Origin: JAMCRM01 sp041685075
GTDB taxonomy: Bacteria > Acidobacteriota > Terriglobia > Bryobacterales > Bryobacteraceae
Direction: 5' to 3'
DNA length: 8,884 nucleotides
Assembly: GCA_041685075.1 (NCBI GenBank)
Contig: JAWLGN010000227.1
Span: 1 to 8,884 of the forward strand
This document shows positions 5,819 to 8,884 of this stretch, one piece after another. Each line of letters begins with the position of its first letter. Position 1 is the first letter of the stretch. Position numbers and translations under genes: made by a program. A model generated the notes under the pieces. The model was given only the letters and a program-made list of their open reading frames with translations. It was not told the origin of the DNA and did no database searches.

Positions 5819-6705
5819 CGGGAAGCTCCTCTGCCGGAGGCCCGCGGGCCGCTTGCGGGTTTCCGGTAGACCGCCGGCCGGACGTACTCGAGGCCGTGGT
5901 GGAGGCCCGAAAGGCTTTCGGCGTGACCGACAAACAGCCAGCCTCCGGGCTGCAGGTTGGCCGTGAGCCGCCGGATGAGATCCCCGCGGGTGGGCCGGTC
6001 GAAATAGATCATGACGTTGCGGCAGAACACGGCCGCGAAGGTTCCCAGCGGCTCGAGCGGATCCATGAGATTGACGCGCCTGAAATCGATCATGGCGCGG
6101 ACCTCGCCACGCACGCGGTACCAGCCTTCGGAGCGGCCCCGGCCGCGCAGCAGGTAACGGTGCAGCAGCGGGGGCGGGATGCCGTCGCAGCGGTCCGCCG
6201 CGTAGATGCCGCGCGCGGCGGAGGCCAGGGCGGCGCCCGAGATATCGGTAGCCAGGATGCGCACCCGCGACGCGGCGGCCGCTCCCAGTTCCTCCAGCAC
6301 GCACATTGCAATGCTGTAGGGCTCCTCGCCGGTGGCGCAGGCCGCACTCCAGATGCGCATCGGCGCCGGCGCCGCGGCGCGGCCGGGGGCCGCCCGCCGG
6401 CCCAGCACCACCTGGCGCAGAAAATCGAAGTGCGCCGGCTCGCGGAAGAATCCGGTGAAGTTGGTGGTGAGGGCGTCGATCATGGCGGCCAGCGCTTCGC
6501 CCGTGCGGTCCGCGAGCACGTGCCGGCAATACTCCTCGAAGGTGGCCATGCCGGTCAGCCGCAGCTTCTTGCCCAGCCGCGCCGAAACCAGTTGCTCCTT
6601 ACCGTTGCGCAGGTCCAGCCCGAACTTCTCGCGGGCCAGCCGGCGGATCTGCTCGAATTCACCGCGGGTCAGGGGCCGGAACGGCGCCACCGCCGCCTCA
6701 CTCAT
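5815..6705 (-). CDS. cheR: Chemoreceptor glutamate methyltransferase CheR
   Basis: S-adenosylmethionine-dependent methyltransferase that methylates receptor glutamates, opposing CheB. From the ATG at 6705 it has 296 residues. The N-terminal all-helical CheR domain (about 9-75) is followed by NFTGFFREPAHF (82-93), the SAM-binding loop SAACATGEEPYS (120-131), LATDIS, and CRNVMIYFDRP with GHAESL near the C-terminus. An Ala/Pro-rich insert (about 103-115) precedes the SAM loop. An upstream in-frame ATG at 6741 would add 12 residues lying wholly inside cheA. The 6705 start gives an ATGAGTGA overlap with the cheA stop and fits the coupled pattern of the operon. The C-terminal 13 residues are a Gly/Ser/Arg tail without clear function. 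Confidence 0.95.
   Translation of the reverse strand: MSEAAVAPFRPLTRGEFEQIRRLAREKFGLDLRNGKEQLVSARLGKKLRLTGMATFEEYCRHVLADRTGEALAAMIDALTTNFTGFFREPAHFDFLRQVVLGRRAAPGRAAAPAPMRIWSAACATGEEPYSIAMCVLEELGAAAASRVRILATDISGAALASAARGIYAADRCDGIPPPLLHRYLLRGRGRSEGWYRVRGEVRAMIDFRRVNLMDPLEPLGTFAAVFCRNVMIYFDRPTRGDLIRRLTANLQPGGWLFVGHAESLSGLHHGLEYVRPAVYRKPASGPRASGRGASR
5826..5832 (-). promoter_or_regulatory. Ribosome-binding site of cheD
   Basis: AGAGGAG on the minus strand lies 7 nt before the cheD ATG at 5818, within the last codons of cheR. It fixes the cheD start in a frame that is open far upstream. Confidence 0.7.
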
Positions 6706-8686
6706 CCTGTTTCCATCCGAAGACGCGATCCATATCCACAATCAGGCCCACCCGGCCATCGCCCAGAATGGTGGCGCCCGCAATGCCGGGGATGTTCTTG
6801 AGGGTCTCCCCGAGACTCTTGATGACCACCTCCTGGCGGCCGAGCAGTTCGTCCACCATCAGGCAGTACTCGCGGTTATCGCTTTCCGCCACGATGATGA
6901 GCGCCTGGCAGGGATCCTCGTAGCGCGCAGGCACGCCGAAACGCTTATAAAAGCGCACCAGCGGCAGCAGGCGGCCGTGGACCATGGCCATCTCGTCGGT
7001 GCCCCGCACCGTGAAGACGGTCTCGTCGCTGGGCCGGATGATCTCCCGCACCGTGTAGATGGGAACGATGTAGCGCGCCTCCCCCACCCCCACCACCAGG
7101 CCGTCGATGATGGCCAGGGTGAGGGGCAGCTTGAGCAGGAACCGGGCCCCTCGCCCGCGCTCGGATTCCACCTCGATGCGCCCGCGCAGCTTCTGGATAT
7201 GGCGCCGCACCACGTCCATCCCCACGCCGCGTCCCGAAACGTCGGTGACCTTGGAGGCGGTGGAGAAGCCCGGCTCGAAGATCAGGTTGAAGACCTCGGT
7301 ATCGGTGTGGTCGTTGCCCTCCACCAAGCCGCGTTGCTGGGCCTTGCGCAGGATACCCTCGCGGTCCAGGCCGCGGCCGTCGTCGCCAACCTCCACTACG
7401 ATCTGCCCGCCGTGATGATAGGCGGCCAGGCGCACGCGGGCTACCGGGGGCTTGCCCGCCGCGGCGCGCTCCTCGGGCGACTCGATGCCGTGGTCGATGG
7501 AGTTCCGCACCATGTGCATGATGGGATCGCTGAGTTCCTCCGCGATGGTCTTGTCGAGTTCGGTATCTTCGCCGCTGGTTTCGAGTTCCGCCCGTTTTCC
7601 GGCCTTGCGCGACAGATCGCGCACCAGCCGCGCCATGCGGTTGAAGAGCTGGCCGATGGGAATCATCCGCATCGCCATGGTAGTGCGCTGCACCTCGCCG
7701 GTAACGCGCGTGAGCTGGGAAAGATTGCGCAGCAGGTTGGGATCGGTGTTGGCCGCCAGCAGCGGGTCGTGCCGCACCAGCGACTGCGCGATCACCATCT
7801 CCCCGACCATGTCCATGAGGTAGTCGAGCTTGCTGGTGTCTACGCGCACCGTGAAGGTTTCGAAGATCTTGCGGGCGGCCGGCTTTTGGGACCCGGCCCC
7901 GGCCGGACCCTCGGGGCCGGGAGTGGCGGGAGCGAGTTCAGCCTCGGCGCCGGGCGAGGAGGCGGGCGAAACTTCCGGCGAAGCGGCTTCGGTTTTGCTT
8001 CCGGCGGCCAGGGCCCGCACGCGTTCGAGCAGGGGGCCATTGTCGTCGCCGGCTTCCAGCGGGTTTCCCGCACCGGCCGCCTCGACGGCGCGCACGCCGC
8101 GGCTCAGGTAATCGGCGCTCGCCAGGATGACGTCGATCACCCCGGGGGTGATGGCCAGTTGGCCGTTGCGCGCCAGGTCCAGAACCGTCTCCACCTCGTG
8201 CGCCACCGCCTGGATCTGGGGCAGCTCCAAGAATCCTGCCAGTCCCTTGATGGTATGGAAGCCGCGGAACAGCGAGTGCACCGCTTCGGGGTTGCCGGGG
8301 TCCTGCTCCAGGGCCAGGCACTGCTGTTCGATGGTGGCGAGATGCTCGCGGGCTTCCAGTACGAAATCGCCGATCAGCTCGGCGTCCTGCGACAGGGGAT
8401 TGGGTTTGCCGGCCGGTTCGGCGGTATGGCTCTCGCGTTCGAGAGCCTCCTGCAAGCGGGCCAGCCCTTGCCGGAGGCTCGACGGGCCTTCCCGGCCGAG
8501 GGCTTCGGCCAGCCGCGCGGTTTCCTGGCACCCCGCCTCCCGCGCGCTGTCGCCGATGCGGGCCAGCGCCGCGCGGATCTCCTGGATCTCATCGGGCGGC
8601 GATTCCTGGCCGGCCTCCGTCAGCAGGAGGCGCATGGCCAGATGGTCGATTCGTTCTCGAAGTTGCGAGACCTCGTCGGAAGACAT
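6698..8686 (-). CDS. cheA: Chemotaxis histidine kinase CheA
   Basis: Receptor-coupled histidine kinase that phosphorylates CheY and CheB. It has 662 residues. The order is an extra N-terminal helical region (1 to about 88); an HPt domain (about 100-205) with phosphoacceptor His144 (FHTIKG); a Pro/Ala/Glu-rich linker (about 225-272); P3 dimerisation (about 275-345); P4 HATPase with N box HMVRNSIDHG (391-400), G1 DDGRGLD, F box FEPGFS (470-475) and G2 GRGVGMD (485-491); and a CheW-like P5 (about 520-655). No P2 CheY/CheB-binding domain is recognisable between HPt and P3. The N-terminal region resembles an HPt lacking its histidine (Ala42 at the expected site). The ATG at 8686 follows AGGAG (8699-8695) by 8 nt. 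Its stop overlaps the cheR start. Confidence 0.96.
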   Translation of the reverse strand: MSSDEVSQLRERIDHLAMRLLLTEAGQESPPDEIQEIRAALARIGDSAREAGCQETARLAEALGREGPSSLRQGLARLQEALERESHTAEPAGKPNPLSQDAELIGDFVLEAREHLATIEQQCLALEQDPGNPEAVHSLFRGFHTIKGLAGFLELPQIQAVAHEVETVLDLARNGQLAITPGVIDVILASADYLSRGVRAVEAAGAGNPLEAGDDNGPLLERVRALAAGSKTEAASPEVSPASSPGAEAELAPATPGPEGPAGAGSQKPAARKIFETFTVRVDTSKLDYLMDMVGEMVIAQSLVRHDPLLAANTDPNLLRNLSQLTRVTGEVQRTTMAMRMIPIGQLFNRMARLVRDLSRKAGKRAELETSGEDTELDKTIAEELSDPIMHMVRNSIDHGIESPEERAAAGKPPVARVRLAAYHHGGQIVVEVGDDGRGLDREGILRKAQQRGLVEGNDHTDTEVFNLIFEPGFSTASKVTDVSGRGVGMDVVRRHIQKLRGRIEVESERGRGARFLLKLPLTLAIIDGLVVGVGEARYIVPIYTVREIIRPSDETVFTVRGTDEMAMVHGRLLPLVRFYKRFGVPARYEDPCQALIIVAESDNREYCLMVDELLGRQEVVIKSLGETLKNIPGIAGATILGDGRVGLIVDMDRVFGWKQDE

Positions 8687-8694
8687 TGAAGATA

Positions 8695-8699
8695 CTCCT
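8695..8699 (-). promoter_or_regulatory. Ribosome-binding site of cheA
   Basis: AGGAG on the minus strand lies 8 nt before the cheA ATG at 8686. It supports independent initiation of cheA rather than coupling to the gene upstream. Confidence 0.65.
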
Positions 8700-8722
8700 A
8701 CAGCCGCTCACCGCCTGGTGCG

Positions 8723-8743
8723 CGCCGGGGCAGCCCCCCGGCG
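8723..8743 (-). other. GC-rich hairpin between the upstream gene and cheA
   Basis: On the minus strand an 8-bp perfect inverted repeat (CGCCGGGG / CCCCGGCG) flanks the 5-nt loop GGCTG. It has no following U-run, so it is not a classical intrinsic terminator. In the mRNA it would lie about 36 nt before the cheA ATG and could affect processing or stability between the receptor and cheA cistrons. GC richness makes chance hairpins common here. Confidence 0.4.
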
Positions 8744-8794
8744 GGCCGCAACGTCACGGAAGGCCACCCCACGTAGCTTGCGCGCGGTTCGCCA

Positions 8795-8884
8795 TCAAAA
8801 CTCCTTGAAATCGCCCTCGAGCGGGAAACTGTTCCGGTCCGGCACGAGGTGCACGGCCGGCCGGGGCGCATCGGCGGGGGCATG
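8795..8884 (-). CDS. C-terminal tail of an upstream gene, probably a methyl-accepting chemotaxis protein (partial)
   Basis: The last 29 codons and stop of a gene that begins outside the window, in the frame ending at 8795. It begins with an Ala/Pro-rich stretch and ends in PLEGDFKEF. A flexible Ala/Pro linker ending in a pentapeptide of form x-aromatic-x-x-aromatic (here D-F-K-E-F) is a known chemoreceptor C-terminus, where the pentapeptide tethers CheR or CheB. The location directly upstream of cheA, on the same strand and 108 bp before it, fits a receptor gene. No domain lies within the visible part, so it could instead be the end of a CheW or another protein. Confidence 0.55.
   Translation of the reverse strand, partial: HAPADAPRPAVHLVPDRNSFPLEGDFKEF

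Noticed and set aside
3355..5869. Long plus-strand open frames antisense to cheB, cheX, cheY and cheD
   Set aside because: They mirror coding DNA of conserved genes, show no family motifs, and reflect the high GC at third codon positions.
6706..6741. Upstream cheR start at 6741
   Set aside because: It adds 12 residues encoded entirely within the cheA C-terminus. The 6705 ATG matches the overlapping stop-start pattern of the operon and the usual CheR N-terminus.
6332..8689. Very long plus-strand open frame (785 codons) antisense to cheA
   Set aside because: It lies opposite a full-length, motif-complete cheA. Its His/Gly/Ala/Arg-rich composition with no recognisable domain is typical of a GC-rich antisense shadow.
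1..8884. Mobile elements, CRISPR arrays, tRNA/rRNA genes, prophage or defence genes
   Set aside because: I read both strands for direct or inverted terminal repeats, transposase or integrase motifs, regularly spaced repeats and tRNA-like cloverleaf sequence, and saw none. Coding density is nearly complete with conserved chromosomal genes.

Overview
The window is GC-rich, gene-dense bacterial DNA. It looks chromosomal, with no sign of a mobile element, repeat array or RNA gene. Gene content and style suggest an Acidobacteriota member of the Solibacter/Bryobacter type: a MerR-HTH protein fused to TPRs, a Tat-exported GH28-like beta-helix protein, and an A-R-D-Y-X-B chemotaxis operon. This assignment is inference from family resemblance, not a database result.

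Layout from left to right. Positions 1-933 (minus) hold the first 311 codons of a Tat-signal GH28-like (polygalacturonase-fold) protein, cut by the window edge. A 146-bp divergent intergenic region (934-1079) carries candidate promoters for both sides. Positions 1080-1634 (plus) encode a type I signal peptidase, the only plus-strand gene. It converges, with a 12-bp gap, on a MerR-HTH/TPR fusion gene (1647-2549, minus). Upstream of that is an SDR oxidoreductase (2606-3373, minus). From 4488 rightward lies a tightly coupled minus-strand chemotaxis operon, transcribed from right to left: the tail of an upstream gene (probably a chemoreceptor, 8795-8884), then cheA, cheR, cheD, cheY, cheX and cheB. 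From cheA to cheB the genes overlap by 4-8 bp or abut with no gap.

How the genes work together. CheA should phosphorylate CheY (output) and the receiver of CheB (adaptation). CheR methylates, CheB demethylates/deamidates and CheD deamidates receptors. CheX dephosphorylates CheY-P. Neither cheW nor cheC is in the window. The putative receptor tail ends in an aromatic-x-x-aromatic pentapeptide of the kind that tethers CheR/CheB. CheA lacks a recognisable P2 domain and has an extra N-terminal helical region resembling a His-less HPt.

The SDR and MerR-TPR genes lie downstream of cheB but are separated by 41- and 56-bp gaps. Each has an extended -10-like sequence 6-8 nt before its start codon and no Shine-Dalgarno sequence, a pattern expected of leaderless transcripts. 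Apart from that and the CheA N-terminus, the window is largely a conventional chemotaxis and housekeeping region. No stretch over 300 bp lacks a gene.
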